Part shown: in pieces, positions 34,400-46,001 of the stretch | How the letters are laid out: every line of letters starts with the position of its first letter | Position numbering within the stretch: the stretch's first letter is position 1 | Source of the DNA: Volutella citrinella | Taxonomy: Eukaryota; Ascomycota; Sordariomycetes; Hypocreales; Nectriaceae | Length of the DNA stretch: 64,000 nucleotides | Direction: 5' to 3' | NCBI GenBank assembly: GCA_034401135.1 | Contig: JAWZSP010000007.1 | Coordinates: 2,666,001 to 2,730,000, forward strand | The notes under the pieces: generated by a model | Database searches by the model: none | What the model saw: the letters and a program-made list of their open reading frames with translations, nothing else | Told to the model about the DNA's origin: nothing | Program-made: the position numbers and the translations under genes

Positions 34400-36331
34400 A
34401 TGGCACCGCCGCCTCAGCAGGGCTATGAGTTTGTCTCCCTTCGAGAAGACGGTGCGCGGGACGATGCGCTAGACGGGACCAAGGATGCGGACAGCCGAGA
34501 ACCGGGCCAGTCGACGCGCTCGCTCCTCGGCAGCAGCTTCGACAAAACCGAATCTTTCCTCCTTCCCCCGAAGCCCCTCGACGAGACCGGGCTGCGACGG
34601 AGAATCATAGTGAACCTGATCGTCTCTCTCTTCCCGCTGGCCCTTCTCATAGGCGCCATTGTCTATGGCAAGGTGGAGTTCCCCAACAGGCGGGACACGC
34701 TAGACACGAAACAGCCCTGCGACATCGTGGGGGCTTCCGACATCCAGAAGGCCTTCTTCGTCGACGCGTGGCTGATTGACGGCCTCAATTTCTCGCAGGC
34801 CAAGATCATCGACTTGGCCTGGGACGCCATCGTCAGCCAAGGTGGCAGGGTTCTCCATGCCTTCATCCTGTATCGCCATGTAGTCTCCGACGTGCTGCTC
34901 TGGATGATGGAGCACTCGTCGGTGCCGTACGAGTACTACATGAACCTGTCCTTCACCACCGTCTCCTTCTTCTCAATGTGGGAGATTATCAAGATGCTGG
35001 CCAAGAGGCCGAACTGGAGGATAGTCCTCTCCGCTCTCTGGCTGTTCTTTGCCATAGGCTACGCGCTGGCATTTGCCACCATCTGGGCGGCCGTCACCGG
35101 GTATCTGGCGCCAAGCAGCCCAATGTACCAGTTGGCCGAGGGCAGTCTCATGAACTCGTCGTACCAGAACATCACGGTGTGTTGGGTCATTGACGGCGCA
35201 CGTCTGGGATGGGACTCGGACCACATCGAGCATGGGCCAAGCATCAGAGATATCGCAGAGCGCGAAAAGGCGTCAAGTTCCCGGCTGGAATCAGGAGGAC
35301 TCAACATCCAAAGCAATGGGACCGGCATCGATGTGTCTTCCAACTTCAGAAGCCTGGCAGCATGTGAGTGCTTCCTCGAGTTGCCTTTTTGCTATGCCAA
35401 GGGGCGTCAGCTGACTGAGAATACAGATTCGATGACAAGGGGTTCAATCGAGACGGCTCTTTCTCAAAAGGGCAGGGCCCAGAACGGATTGTTCGTTCTC
35501 CGAGATCTGGAAATGGTGAATGGAACCTACTCCATGACCGGTACCAGGCCGGCGTTGAACTCGGGCACGACGGTGAAGAGCGTCATGACCATCCAGGGTA
35601 TTCCCGAGTTCCTGAGCGGGAAGCAGTACCAAGACGCCGAGCAGGTCCAGGACATGAAGGACCTGAATGACACAAACGCCGAAAAGGCGTGGATGGAGGA
35701 CCGTCTCATCCAGCGTTACAACACAACCTTCGCCTATAACCAATCAGTCAAGCACGACCCCGGGATCATGCCCTTCAACTCGACATTCGTGTTCGACAAG
35801 AAGGCATACCAGCTCGAAGCGCCCTTCCTAGACATCACTAAAGGCTGCCACTTCCGCACCAACGAATTCACCAGCTTGGGCAATTGTCTCTGCCTCGACG
35901 GGAAGCCCCTCGCCACCGACCTCCTCTCCCAGTCCAACCTCGTCTGCGTCCAGGAGAAGGGCTTCGTCTGGGGAATGTCGTCCTTCTTGACCCTGGTGGC
36001 ACTCTCCCTCGAGGCTGCCTGGGCTTTTGGCTGCTGGGCCATCTGGGTCTACTCCCACCTCGACAGTCACCTCGTGAGACGACGGCGCAACGGCGGCGAG
36101 CTCCGAAACGCAATCGATCTAGCAAGCAGCGTCCAACGCGACCTAGGAGACAATACGTGCGCGTACTCGAATGAGGAGCTCGCAAAGGAGCTGCATAAAT
36201 GTCCTCCGGTGGGCTACGTGGTGGAGGAGCGCGATGGGGTCTCGCGCATAGTGTTAAAGTCGGGAGAGAGCATGAAGCAGTTTTCGAATAGGATCAAACT
36301 GGAAAACGGGAAGCTGTACGGAGCCTTGTGA
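34400..36331 (+). CDS. Large multi-span membrane protein of unknown function
   Basis: Open frame of 643 aa from an ATG at 34400. A 70-residue hydrophilic N-terminus precedes a membrane segment at about 72-92; further segments lie near 195-235 and 528-555, with likely weaker ones between about 140 and 180. A large loop (about 240-525) has many N-glycosylation sequons and Cys pairs (CHF...GNCLCLDG), so it is probably extracellular or lumenal. The C-terminal 85 residues are cytosolic and charged. I do not recognise a named domain; similar fungal proteins are annotated as hypothetical. A 63-nt stretch at 35364-35426 begins GTGAGT and ends ACAG with a CTGAC branch-like site and no stop, so it is probably an intron; the spliced protein would be 622 aa. 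Confidence 0.65.
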   Translation: MAPPPQQGYEFVSLREDGARDDALDGTKDADSREPGQSTRSLLGSSFDKTESFLLPPKPLDETGLRRRIIVNLIVSLFPLALLIGAIVYGKVEFPNRRDTLDTKQPCDIVGASDIQKAFFVDAWLIDGLNFSQAKIIDLAWDAIVSQGGRVLHAFILYRHVVSDVLLWMMEHSSVPYEYYMNLSFTTVSFFSMWEIIKMLAKRPNWRIVLSALWLFFAIGYALAFATIWAAVTGYLAPSSPMYQLAEGSLMNSSYQNITVCWVIDGARLGWDSDHIEHGPSIRDIAEREKASSSRLESGGLNIQSNGTGIDVSSNFRSLAACECFLELPFCYAKGRQLTENTDSMTRGSIETALSQKGRAQNGLFVLRDLEMVNGTYSMTGTRPALNSGTTVKSVMTIQGIPEFLSGKQYQDAEQVQDMKDLNDTNAEKAWMEDRLIQRYNTTFAYNQSVKHDPGIMPFNSTFVFDKKAYQLEAPFLDITKGCHFRTNEFTSLGNCLCLDGKPLATDLLSQSNLVCVQEKGFVWGMSSFLTLVALSLEAAWAFGCWAIWVYSHLDSHLVRRRRNGGELRNAIDLASSVQRDLGDNTCAYSNEELAKELHKCPPVGYVVEERDGVSRIVLKSGESMKQFSNRIKLENGKLYGAL

Positions 36332-36434
36332 TTACATAGCAGTCAACTTGACAGGATTGCAGTTTATCATATCGATTGAAGATGGAAATATCTACAAAGA
36401 TTCCAATTCCTCATTCTATCGCAGGCCCGTTATC

Positions 36435-38735
36435 CTACTTGACTTCTAGGCGCAGCGCGTCGTACTGCACGTAGACAGACGACGGCAGCAGCGCCGGCTC
36501 GTAGTTCGTTCCCTTGTACGGCAGGCTCAGGACAATCTCGTTCTTGCCCTTGCGCAGCAGCTTGGCGTCGAACTCGAACTTGTGGGCGAGGTTGTAGCAG
36601 ATGACGGCGGACCTGACGGCGCACGAGCTGCTCTGGTAATACCTAGAGAGTTTCACAATTAACGGCTGTCTCTTTCCATCAAGTTCCTCAACAATCAACT
36701 TACGGGATGACCCAGGGCTCGAGGTCGTTTCCATTCAGGCTGACGATATAGTCGAGGTTGGAGTGCGGCTCCGAAGCATTGTACACGTCCGTGTTGCCAG
36801 CCGCCGTCTTGGCTCCCGCGAGCTGCACGGTAAAGGTGCCCTTCTTCTTCTTGCTGACCTCCGAGTCCTTGAGGTCAAAGGCAATGGTCCAGTTGTTAAC
36901 CTCGCCGCTGCCAACGTACTCTTCCGGCCGCTCGTAGTTTGCGCGGCCGCCAAACACGCTCCAGTGCACGTAGTTGAGATCCTTGCCCTCCTGGCTCTCG
37001 CCCACCTTGAAGTTGACGCCCTCGGGGAAGTCCTTGACGAAGTCGTACTTGGCCCAGTAGATGCGGTACTGCTCCGGCTTCATCGGCCGGGTGCTGTCGC
37101 GCTCGTAGCCGTGCCGGAACTCCCCAGACGACTTGTCTGGCGTGCCAATGCGCCACAGCTCCTTGCCGGCTGACTCCTCGTCCCAGTGGACGTCGAGGTC
37201 GTTGACTTTGCCGGCCTTGACCTTGACTCTGTCCTTGGTGTACTGCCCGAAGATGCCGTCCGCGTACACCGTCAGTCGGTACGAGCCGGCCTTGACCCTG
37301 GGAATGGTCACACGGCCCTTGCTGTCGATGTCGCCCCAGTACTGGTATGCCTTGGTGTCGAAAACATTGTCCTGGAAGTCGATGCCGTCCTGGGCCAGAA
37401 CCGCAATGGGCTTCTTGGCGCCCTTGGGCAGGTTGACCTTGAGCTTCAAGGTTCCGCGCTCAGAGGTTGGCACGTAGTTGGGGACATGCTTGGCGATGGA
37501 ATCGTAGAACTCGGCATTCCACTCAGGGTTCGCATACTGGGCCGCATCGGCGTGGGCCTTGAGAATATCGGTGCCGGCTGGGAAGCGGTTGAAGTGGAAA
37601 TATTGCTAAGAACGACAGTCAGCAACGAGTTGGGCTCTCGAGTTCAGGCCAGCCTACCGGTCCAAACGTTCGATCAAAGCCGTGCGTAATGTTTGGCTAT
37701 GTTCTATCAGCCTGTGCTTCTTGCAATGAGTTGAGTCCAATAAATACCGTCTGGTCTCCGTGGTGGTTGGAGCTGATATAGTTGTACACAATTCCGTCAA
37801 CCGTCAAATCAGAGTGCAAGGGGCCACCAAAGTATGTGTCTTTGGTGTTCATGACCATCCAGGCACCGAATGTCTCATTGTCTTTGGTGTTGGTGCCGTC
37901 CGCAAACCTGCACGTAACGTAACACTCCAGTCAACACGGTTCAACATGACAGTTCTCGTGGGGTAGACTCACATGCCGTAGGCATCAATGTCGCGCCAAG
38001 TATCCTGGAAGGTATACTTGGTGAAATAATCAGCCTCCTGCTTCACATACTCGTCATCGGGCGTGTTGCCGAGATACCAGGTCGCGTCCTGGACGGTAAC
38101 CTGCTTGCTCACCGCCTCCTTTCCTGGAAGGGGCGAGTAGTGGTCCTTGTTTGTCAGGAGATGAGTCCACATTGGTGTGTTTGGCCGCAGCAGGGTCCTC
38201 AATTCCTGCAAGTTGCGCAAGAACGGCGACGTCTCGTTGTTGTAGACGACACGACTGAACGTGTGGAGACCGGTTTCCCCGTCCCGAAGAAACCAATACT
38301 GTTCCAGGACCTGTCCCGTCTGTACATACGTGTCTGACATGCGAATGCCACCATACTCGGTGCCAGTCGAGTCCTTGCCCTTGAACAACTCGTACGTCGG
38401 CTTGGCCGACCCAGGGGTCCAGAATCCCGCGGGCGTGCAGCTGCGTGATACAATCAGCCCGTGTAAGCATCGAGGTGGATTCCAGTGGCTACTTACTAGC
38501 AATCCAAGTAGGGTCCTCTGCCTGATGAACCCGAGCGTGTTCCAAGGAGATTGGTTCCATCCAGCTCGAGAGTGACCATTGAGCCGCCCGCCTTGGCCAC
38601 AACCGCATTCAGGCGGTCGTTTGAGATGGTCAGACTAGTATCATCCTCAGTTGCCGCCAGTTTGGCCAGCGCCAATTGCGGAGCTTGGAGGACCAGAGCC
38701 ACAAACGGCAATGGTGATAGTTTGGTATACTTCAT
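36435..38735 (-). CDS. Rhamnogalacturonan lyase, polysaccharide lyase family 4
   Basis: Six exons (38735..38497, 38440..37973, 37907..37748, 37696..37658, 37605..36704, 36642..36435) give 671 aa, the length of fungal RglB-type enzymes. A signal peptide (residues 1 to about 24, ending LALA) shows it is secreted. Three parts are seen: an N-terminal beta-sandwich catalytic region to about 340, a fibronectin-III-like middle (GTLKLKVNLPKGAKKP onward) and a carbohydrate-binding-like C-terminal jelly roll. PL4 enzymes cut the rhamnose-galacturonate backbone of pectic rhamnogalacturonan I by beta-elimination. Exon 4 is only 39 nt. All junctions keep phase and restore family motifs such as GPYLDCYCTPAGFWTPG. 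The start overlaps no other gene; the 3' end nearly meets the membrane-protein gene (about 100 bp). Confidence 0.92.
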
Positions 38736-39611
38736 GGTGTTGCCGGGGCCCGCGTTGACCGTAGCTCACAAATGAATATGGCTTGAACGGCCTGCAACTT
38801 TCTCAATTAATAAGGGGCAGATCAGAAAGATACGAGACAAGACAGGGTCATGTCAACCGGGTTGTAGAAGGCGGGCTTGACTTCTTCCCTTGAATCTTTT
38901 GCGAATCACACTCCAACCGCACGCCTTATAAAGCCATTGACCGTTCAGACACTGACAACCTTCTCCGCATCGCCCCCATTGCACACCGCGGGGGACACAT
39001 GGATTTCCCTCGACCATCAGCAGATGAGCCAAGACGAACGGGGGCAGAGCGCGACGTACCCCATGGGGCAGTTCGCTGATCAGTCGTTAGCACCATCTTA
39101 GCCGCCAGGCTAAACTTTGGGGGTTGGGACTTGGGTGCAAATGCCCTCGGGACATCGGGCCAAATGGAAGCGAAACAGGCGAGCAGCCCATTTCAAGCGG
39201 TAAGGGACCCGCTGTCCGTCCAGCAAGATGTCCCGAGGCTTCCTCTTCAAGACAGTTGCGTGGCTGGGTTGTCGGTAAAGCGCCCAAGACAGCCCCAGGT
39301 GAGCCCCGCATCAGACTAGGAGGAATCGCCTATAATTTACTATAGCTCGCCACTGGATAGGCCTCGGTCGGAATTTCCACGTATAGGAGCAACCATGCGG
39401 GGAAGAAGCTTTGGATAATACGTAGCAACAGGGCAGTCGCCAAGTCTTGGAAAGGTGCAGCACGGAAATTGCCCGTCTTTTGAAATGACCAGATGACCCT
39501 CCAGGCTTTTTTGGCCCCTGGTTGCTTGGACGTACGGCCTGAGGTAGCGTAGTAGTTACGTAGTCTAATGTACACCGAGAAACCGCCAGTCCCAAATCCA
39601 GAAACGATGCA
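38736..39611. promoter_or_regulatory. Promoter region of the PL4 lyase and 3' flank of PRP45
   Basis: Upstream of the lyase (minus). A TATA-like ttataaa lies at 38928-38934, about 195 bases from the start codon. The rest shows no gene. 39320-39600 has an AT-richer patch with no recognised repeat. Confidence 0.4.
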
Positions 39612-41430
39612 TTAATCCTCATCCTCGTCAACACGGGCCCGCTTCTGTTGCCTGCTGTCCTCCTCCTGTAGTCCGTACCCTCGTTTCGATGACGAATTCT
39701 GGTCCACCTCGGACAAGAACTTGTCCACGTTGAAAGGATCCGCGGATTCCTTCTCGAATTGTACAGGGCCTTCCCGTGCCTGTGACGTACGTTAGTTAAA
39801 AGTCCAAACGGGCAGAATGATGTCGTGCACAAACCTCAACGTCGGCAGATCCCTTGAAAGTCCCCTTGCCCAGCGCCTCGCCGAATCGGCTGGCCTTCTG
39901 GATCTTGGCCATTTCTTGATCGCCGGCTTCCCCATCATCCTCATCCATGTTGGCTCGCGGTCGGTAGATGCTGCTGATGGCATCCTGCGCTGCAAACAGC
40001 GGCTTGTCGTAGTGATTATCCTCGTTGAACCCGCTGTCGAAGCCACTAGACTGGTTAAACAGTCTCGAGTCGTACATTGTCTCCTTGGATTGTGTCGGTT
40101 TGGCCAGTCCAAGCGCAACCTTCTCTGAAATGTCTCGGTTTTGCTCACGAGCCATGACCTGAGCGCGTCTTTCGGCACCCATACGGTTTTGGCGAAGCTT
40201 TCTCTCTTCGTCTCGCTGCCGGTCTTGCCGAGCCTTCTGCCGTTCCCTAATCTCCTCCTCCTCACTGTCTGATGCATCCGAACGAGAGCGAGAGCCGGAA
40301 CGGGAACGAGAACTATAGCTCCCTGACCTCGACCTTGAATCCCTTGAGTATCTCGAGTCCCTTGAATCTCTCCGCCCCCGGCTGGCGCCCGCGCGTTCTT
40401 CTCTGGCTTTCTGAGCGAGCTCGCGGAGGTTTTCTTCCTTCTGTGCCTTTTCTTTCTCTGCCAGTCGCTGCTGCATGACTGCACGCTGCTGGACCTCCTC
40501 GCGGGCATGGCGCTCAGCCATCTTGACAGCTTCAGCGAATTGCGCATGCTTGTCGCTGATGGCGATGTCCTGTAAGCCTCGCCCATCCGCGGCTAACCGC
40601 TTGTCCAAGGGGACTGTGTAGCCCTTGGGGTTCTTCCAGTTCGAAACAGGGGGGGGGATTCTCCACATCTCTTGATCTTCCGCCGTGAGCTTTCGCGGAG
40701 GCGAATGCATAACGGGCGGAGGCGGCGAAGGGGGTCCGCGAGGGATCTTTTTGTGCTTGAACTTGGGAGGCTCCATCGGGTCCCTTTGCTTCTCCACGAT
40801 CTTCATGATGCGGTCCTGCTTCTTCGAATTGTCGCCCATCTGGTTTGCGGGGGTATATCGCACAAATGTAGGGTCCTTTCGCTGCCCGATGTTGACGTTC
40901 TTGGGCTTCTGCGCTGCCACTGCGCCGCTGACGAGGGCGGCAAGCGCGTTCTTAGTCCGCTCCGCGGTAGCCTCTACCGTTTCCTTGTCCGGTCGTGAAA
41001 GGTCGATCTCGCCAGCGTCGGCTCGTTGTCGCAATGGAATGAGCTCTTTGAATGAGGCGTGGACGATGCGGTTCTCTCCATGGCCCTGCCGTGCGATCGC
41101 GTCGTATTTGACCTTGCCTTCCGAATCCACCTGGATGGCGAGCGCGTTACTGCTTGTCGCGCCCTTTTTCCCCATGTCGAGCGGGTACTGGGCAATAGGA
41201 ATTTCGGGAAAGGCACCGCCATCGCCAAAGTCCTCCGGCGCTCGTGGTCGCCATCCTGATCGCTGTCCGTACGGGGGAGGACCGGCGCGCTTGAGCACGA
41301 GCTGTGTTTCGTCCAGTTGGCCTGGGCCAACGATTCGAGGGCCGCGTTGCGTTCGGACAGACTCCTCATCCTCACCAGTGTATTTGGGCTTAGGTAGCGC
41401 CGCCGAAAGCGACCCGGCGATCGACGCCAT
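39612..41430 (-). CDS. PRP45: Pre-mRNA-processing protein 45 (SNW1/SKIP homologue)
   Basis: Exons 41430..39835 and 39779..39612 give 587 aa. Prp45 is a spliceosome component (NineTeen complex related) that stays at the catalytic core; the human homologue SKIP also acts in transcription. The SNW domain is central (about residues 155-320) and contains the name-giving SNWKNPKGYTVPLDKR. Before it lies PPPYGQRSGWRPR, and after it a long Glu/Arg/Lys-rich helix with an RDSRYSRDSRSRS patch (about 375-400). The C-terminus is RQQKRARVDEDED, a likely nuclear signal. I start at 41430: the frame runs upstream but only to a GTG. An out-of-frame ATG at 41473 opens a 27-codon frame that overlaps this start. 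Confidence 0.93.
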
Positions 41431-41982
41431 GTTGTTGCCGATTTGCGATGAAGTAGTTGTTTGGTTCTGCCATGCACTCACTGCCTGCCTGGTTTTAGAA
41501 TTTCAAGAGGCTGTAGGCCAAATATGGCTTAGCGCTGCAAGGCTGGCTGCTGGAGCTTGTGGCTGAATGGGCCTCCGTGCTACAAGCGTTCTCGATGAGC
41601 TCTGCACGTCCCCTGCCGAGGCCTGCAGAGACAAAGATTGCATTTCACACAGCCTTTATTTAATATGGTAGCGATTTTGATATATTCCGACGGTGCGTAA
41701 CAATTAAGCTGTTACCGTGGCCAGCGTAGCCAATATACGTGACGCCACGTCCGTCCTCTGTTGACGTGCGCAGGCGTGTACTTCACGACTCAATCCCTCC
41801 CCCCCCCCCCCCCAACTCATCCGGGGCAACAAAACAAGGCTCAGTAGGGGCCAAACACCATCAAAGGCTCCCAGCTGTCCCGTGCAATGCTTCAGTCAAT
41901 TATACATAATATTCCCAGTGCCAATCCCTTTTTGAACCAGCGCCTCATGAAATCCGGATCCAGCTCGGATGAAAGATAGCAT
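41431..41982. other. Intergenic with poly-C run
   Basis: Contains the PRP45 promoter and the 3' end of the p24 gene, both on the minus strand. A run of 15 C lies at 41799-41813, preceded by a CT-rich stretch. On the minus strand this is a G15 tract about 370 bases upstream of the PRP45 start. Confidence 0.6.
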
Positions 41983-42781
41983 TTATACATAGCCCTTGCG
42001 AGCTCCCTACATGGGGTCAGCAACTGGCCATTTGGGAATGAACGGTGGTGCATCCTTACCTGGAAGAAGAACCTCACGACAAACACCTGCAGGGCGCCCA
42101 TGCAGACAATCAGAGCAATTTGGATGAGACTGAAGTTGACAATGCGGCTCTCGGTGCTGCTAACTGTGGCGAAGTTTCGGTTCTCACGGGTTCGGAAGTA
42201 CTTCTGGTTTCGAGAAATGGTGGAGAGCTGTCCCGAGATCTTGAAGATCGACTCCTCGAGAATCGATGTTTGCTCGGGGGAGGTGCCTTGCTTGGAAGGG
42301 AGCTCGGCGCGGACCTCGTTCTCGACCTGTGCAATGATTTAGCGAATGCCACCAGCAGACTGCCGACAAGTGTTACTAACCGAAACCTCAAAGTCGACAA
42401 ACTTCTCGGCGAAAGTGCTCATCTCGTTGTTGAAGCAGAACGAGTAGTCGCCGATCTGGTTCGCGGAGAAGACGAAGTCGCCCTGGCGTTCCTTCTGGCC
42501 GTCCATGATGACCTTGCCATTGGGGGCTTCGACGATATAGTCGACATCGAAAGATCCACCGGATTGAACCTATCAGCCATGTTTAGCTCGCGTTTCGGTG
42601 GTCATCTGTTTCGCCAAGGGGCGCTCACGGCGAAGTAGAAAGCGATCTTCTCGCCCTCCTTTTTGGTGGTGGTGTAGAAGCAGGCCTTCTCGTGCGCTTC
42701 GAGCTTGTAGGTCAGAGCGGTCGCGGTAACGTCAGTCACCAAGCAGGCAACCAGCCCGGCGAAGAGTGTGGGCAGTCTCAT
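41983..42781 (-). CDS. p24/emp24-GOLD family cargo receptor
   Basis: Four exons (42781..42629, 42569..42381, 42326..42060, 42006..41983) give 210 aa. p24 proteins are type I membrane proteins that cycle between ER and Golgi and help load cargo such as GPI-anchored proteins into COPII vesicles. A signal peptide (1 to about 21) is followed by a GOLD domain with two conserved Cys (ACFY near 34 and SYSFCFNNE near 90), a coiled-coil region (PEQTSIFEESIFKIS), a membrane segment (about 182-202) and a short cytosolic tail ending GARKGYV. The last exon codes only seven residues plus stop. The FF in the tail entry (FFFQ) fits the COPII-binding pair of this family. Subfamily (probably gamma/ERP-type) is uncertain. 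Confidence 0.88.
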
Positions 42782-43329
42782 GGTTGCTGGTTTGTGGGAT
42801 GTTGTCGCGTGCAGAGCAGCTGCTGGGAAGGGACAAGCTGTCGCTAAAGTCACTGTAGGGGAGCGAACGGGCCACGCTTGAGCATCGGCGCGGAATTTCT
42901 CCTACCCCTGGGAACTGCCACATCTGAAGCCACAGGGGGACGCCACACAGAGGCCCGCAAGCACGCGCCACACTCACCCGGAGAGTACCACAGGCACATG
43001 GCCCAATGCTCTTGTTGGTGGGGGTCCTCAAGTGCCAAGCCCACGCGTTGCAGACGTGATTGATGAGTGGTAATTAGTCGGCTAGCCAGGGGGTGACCTC
43101 ATTGGCAACCATGGGAGAAGGCCGTCATCCTCTTTGTTTGCGACAGAGTTTCCCCATCTCCATCCCACACCATTCCTTTGCCATGAACGACCGACGTTCT
43201 GCTTCACTTCGCCACATTCTTTGAACATACAATATCCCTGATTCACCTCACTTATCCTAATCACTGTCACGCCGCACGGATCGGGCGCATCCACAGCCTC
43301 GACAGACGTTATCTGAGACAGCTCCAATC
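42782..43329. promoter_or_regulatory. Divergent promoter region (p24 / PhoD-like)
   Basis: A 548-bp region between divergent starts at 42781 and 43330. It is GC-balanced with no recognised element. Confidence 0.45.
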
Positions 43330-45374
43330 ATGAGCTTACAATCCACCCTCACCTCGGTGGCTTCGGTTGCCTTGAGGGTTTGCGCGTTCCTATTCTTCAG
43401 ACTTGTTCGTCCTATCTCTCCTACTCCATTTGTCATCCGTGTCACTAACTTGTCTGTCTAGTTCCCCGTGCGCAATGCCCCTTGAGCAGTCGCTGGGCTC
43501 AATTGCTGATTTGACCACAGGCGCACTTCCCCCCAATCATTCTTGGACTCTTCGTAGTTTATTTATCATCCTTCTTTACCGCTCTCTTCCCCGCCAACGA
43601 TCTCGATATCATTCTTGAACCCGAAGTTGACGTCACTATCCAGGAGACCAAGGTTACTGTCGAGACCACCCCGCTCTTGGCTGACGATGGCTCAGCTGAG
43701 GGGGCAACGACGACTGAGGTCGTCACAGAGAAAATCGACATCAAGGAGGAGGTTGTGGTGGTCAGCGAGAAGCCTGTTCAGCCGTGGAAGGTCCTTCTAT
43801 TGGGATCCCCATGTGCCCAGCGACCTCTCCTGACCTTGGTCAGCTTCCTCTTCAATCTTCTCCTCCTCGCCTTTACTGCCGACGCACTGTATCGCGCGAG
43901 GCTGTACCACCGTGTTGAAGACCTGTCCTTTGTCCGACTAGGATATGTATCTTCGACCGAAGCCAAGTTTCTTATTCGCGAACCAGATCAGGCCAAGATG
44001 CCAGTGACTTTGGAGTTTCACGTCAAGGACGCCGAGGCGACTCTTGACAACGCTTCTTGGCAGACTGTTGGCGGTATTCGATGGACAGAAAACGCGACGG
44101 ATTTCACTGCATCCCTGACTGTTCCACTGAAGCACAGCCACCAGAAGGTATTGGAATGGAGGACCTCCAACAACCACACCGGCGAGTTCTTGATTGCCCC
44201 AAGGCCGGGCGCCGTACCAGAGTTTCACGATGGAAAGTTCACCTTCCTCTCCACATCGTGCATCCTGCCTCGTTTCCCATACAACCCATTGGACCACCCT
44301 CTGGCTATTCCTGGCTTGCGGCATCTGGCGAAAAGGCTTCCCGAGCTGGGTGCTCAGTTCATGCTGTTCCTCGGCGATTTTATCTACATCGATGTGCCCC
44401 AGCGGTTTGGAAAGACGGTTGAGGAGTATCGAATGCAATACCGCCAGGTCTATGCCTCCCCCGACTGGACCGCAGTTTCTCAGAACCTGAGCTGGATCCA
44501 CGTTCTCGACGACCATGAGATCTCAAACGATTGGTCAAACAAGCAGACGGGCGTCTACGAGGCCGCAATCGACCCTTGGCACAACTACCAGGCCAAGGTG
44601 AACCCTACCCAGTCAAAGGCAGGGAATACCCAGAGCGTTCGTCTGAGTGCTACGTGGTACCAGTTCGAACAAGGTCCTGCCAGCTTTTTCATGATGGATA
44701 CCCGCAGTTACCGATCGAGCAATAGCATTGCGTTCAACGACACAGCCAAGACTATGCTAGGAGAGAGGCAGCTTACAGACTTGCTGGCTTGGCTGGCCCG
44801 CCCAGAGCCCAAGGGCATCCACTGGAAAGTGATTGCTTCATCAGTTCCTTTCACAAAAAATTGGCCCATCAATGTCCAGGATACCTGGGGCGGTTTCATG
44901 GTTGAGCGACAGAAGATCCTTGAGGCTATGTGGGATGCAGGTGCCCAGGGCAATGGGGTGCTTATCCTCTCTGGCGATCGCCATGAGTTTGCTGCTACCA
45001 AATTCCCACCGCCAGTGGATTCTCGCTGGCCTCAGTCTGCCGCGGCTCACGAGATCTCAACGAGCCCTCTGAACCAGTTTGCGTCTCCCTTCCCCACCTA
45101 CAAGCAGACTGATGACGAGGACGTCATGATCAAGTAAGTTCTTCCTCGGCTGGTGCTAGGATTGATTCACGGACTGACCAATCTTAGGTATATTCCTGGT
45201 GGCATGTCAAAGTTTGGCTCCTTTACGATGGAGACGGTTGATGGAAAGCACACTCTGCTTTACCGCCTCTTCATCGATGGTAAGGAGGCATGGAGCACCG
45301 TCATTGAAACTCCGTCAACACCTGAGTCGGCCGGTGGAATGCCGTCGCTTTGGGACAGGATTAAATTCACTTAA
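43330..45374 (+). CDS. PhoD-like membrane metallophosphatase
   Basis: Modelled as four exons (43330..43404, 43462..43467, 43521..45133, 45188..45374), 626 aa. Two or more membrane segments lie near the N-terminus (about 10-50 and 105-125), then a PhoD-type phosphatase domain. Metal-binding signatures: FLGDFIYID, then HVLDDHEISNDW, and SGDRHEF near the end. PhoD enzymes are phosphodiesterases or alkaline phosphatases using a Ca/Fe centre; substrate in fungi is not set. The 6-nt second exon (TTCCCC) is inferred from flanking GT..AG pairs with branch sites and gives FFRLFPAHFPPI; joining 43404 directly to 43521 also keeps phase and would drop Phe-Pro. The C-terminal exon starts after a 54-nt intron. 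Confidence 0.8.
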
Positions 45375-46001
45375 AATGGGATTCAGTCGTGTCTCCGACT
45401 GCGGTCAATTGGCGTTTAGGTTGTTTGCATTGTTCTAGGATTTTTCGTCTTTGGTTCAACTGCGCCGCTTCAGGGCCATAGTCTTATCTGAGTAGAAACG
45501 CTGCATATAGGCGCCGTATTGCTTATAATCAAATCATTTCCCTGGTTCCAGCACCGCCAATGTATGCGACAGGTGATTTTTACGTGCTCGTTTCCACGAC
45601 TACACCAAAGCTAGCATTCCGTCAACACGAATCACAGTGCCGGTAAAAACGAAGAAGCCAGAGTTTCCACGTAGCCAATTGGAATTGGTCCAGGCCAAGC
45701 AATAATCCAGGCCAGCTTATCTGCATGACGGCAATGAAATAATTGATTGACAAAAATCCTCTTCATGTTAGTCCCCCTCCATGCGCTCATGATCCTACTA
45801 TGTGCATGTGCACCTTCAGAGCGGGATGCCCCACCTGCACCCAACTAAGCAACCTGAAGCTCACCGCCCGCTGCCGCCCCGCTAGAAGGAAAATTGCCCC
45901 GGCAAAATTCTCAAAAAAGTTTCCGTCGCAGCCTCTTGTCGCAACAGGTCCATACATCTAACCTCCCAACCAGGCCTTAATCACAACGCACAACTTCCAT
46001 T
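45375..46001. other. Intergenic, nothing recognised
   Basis: Tandem gap between the PhoD-like gene and RRP15, holding a 3' UTR and the RRP15 promoter. No repeat or RNA gene recognised. Confidence 0.5.
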
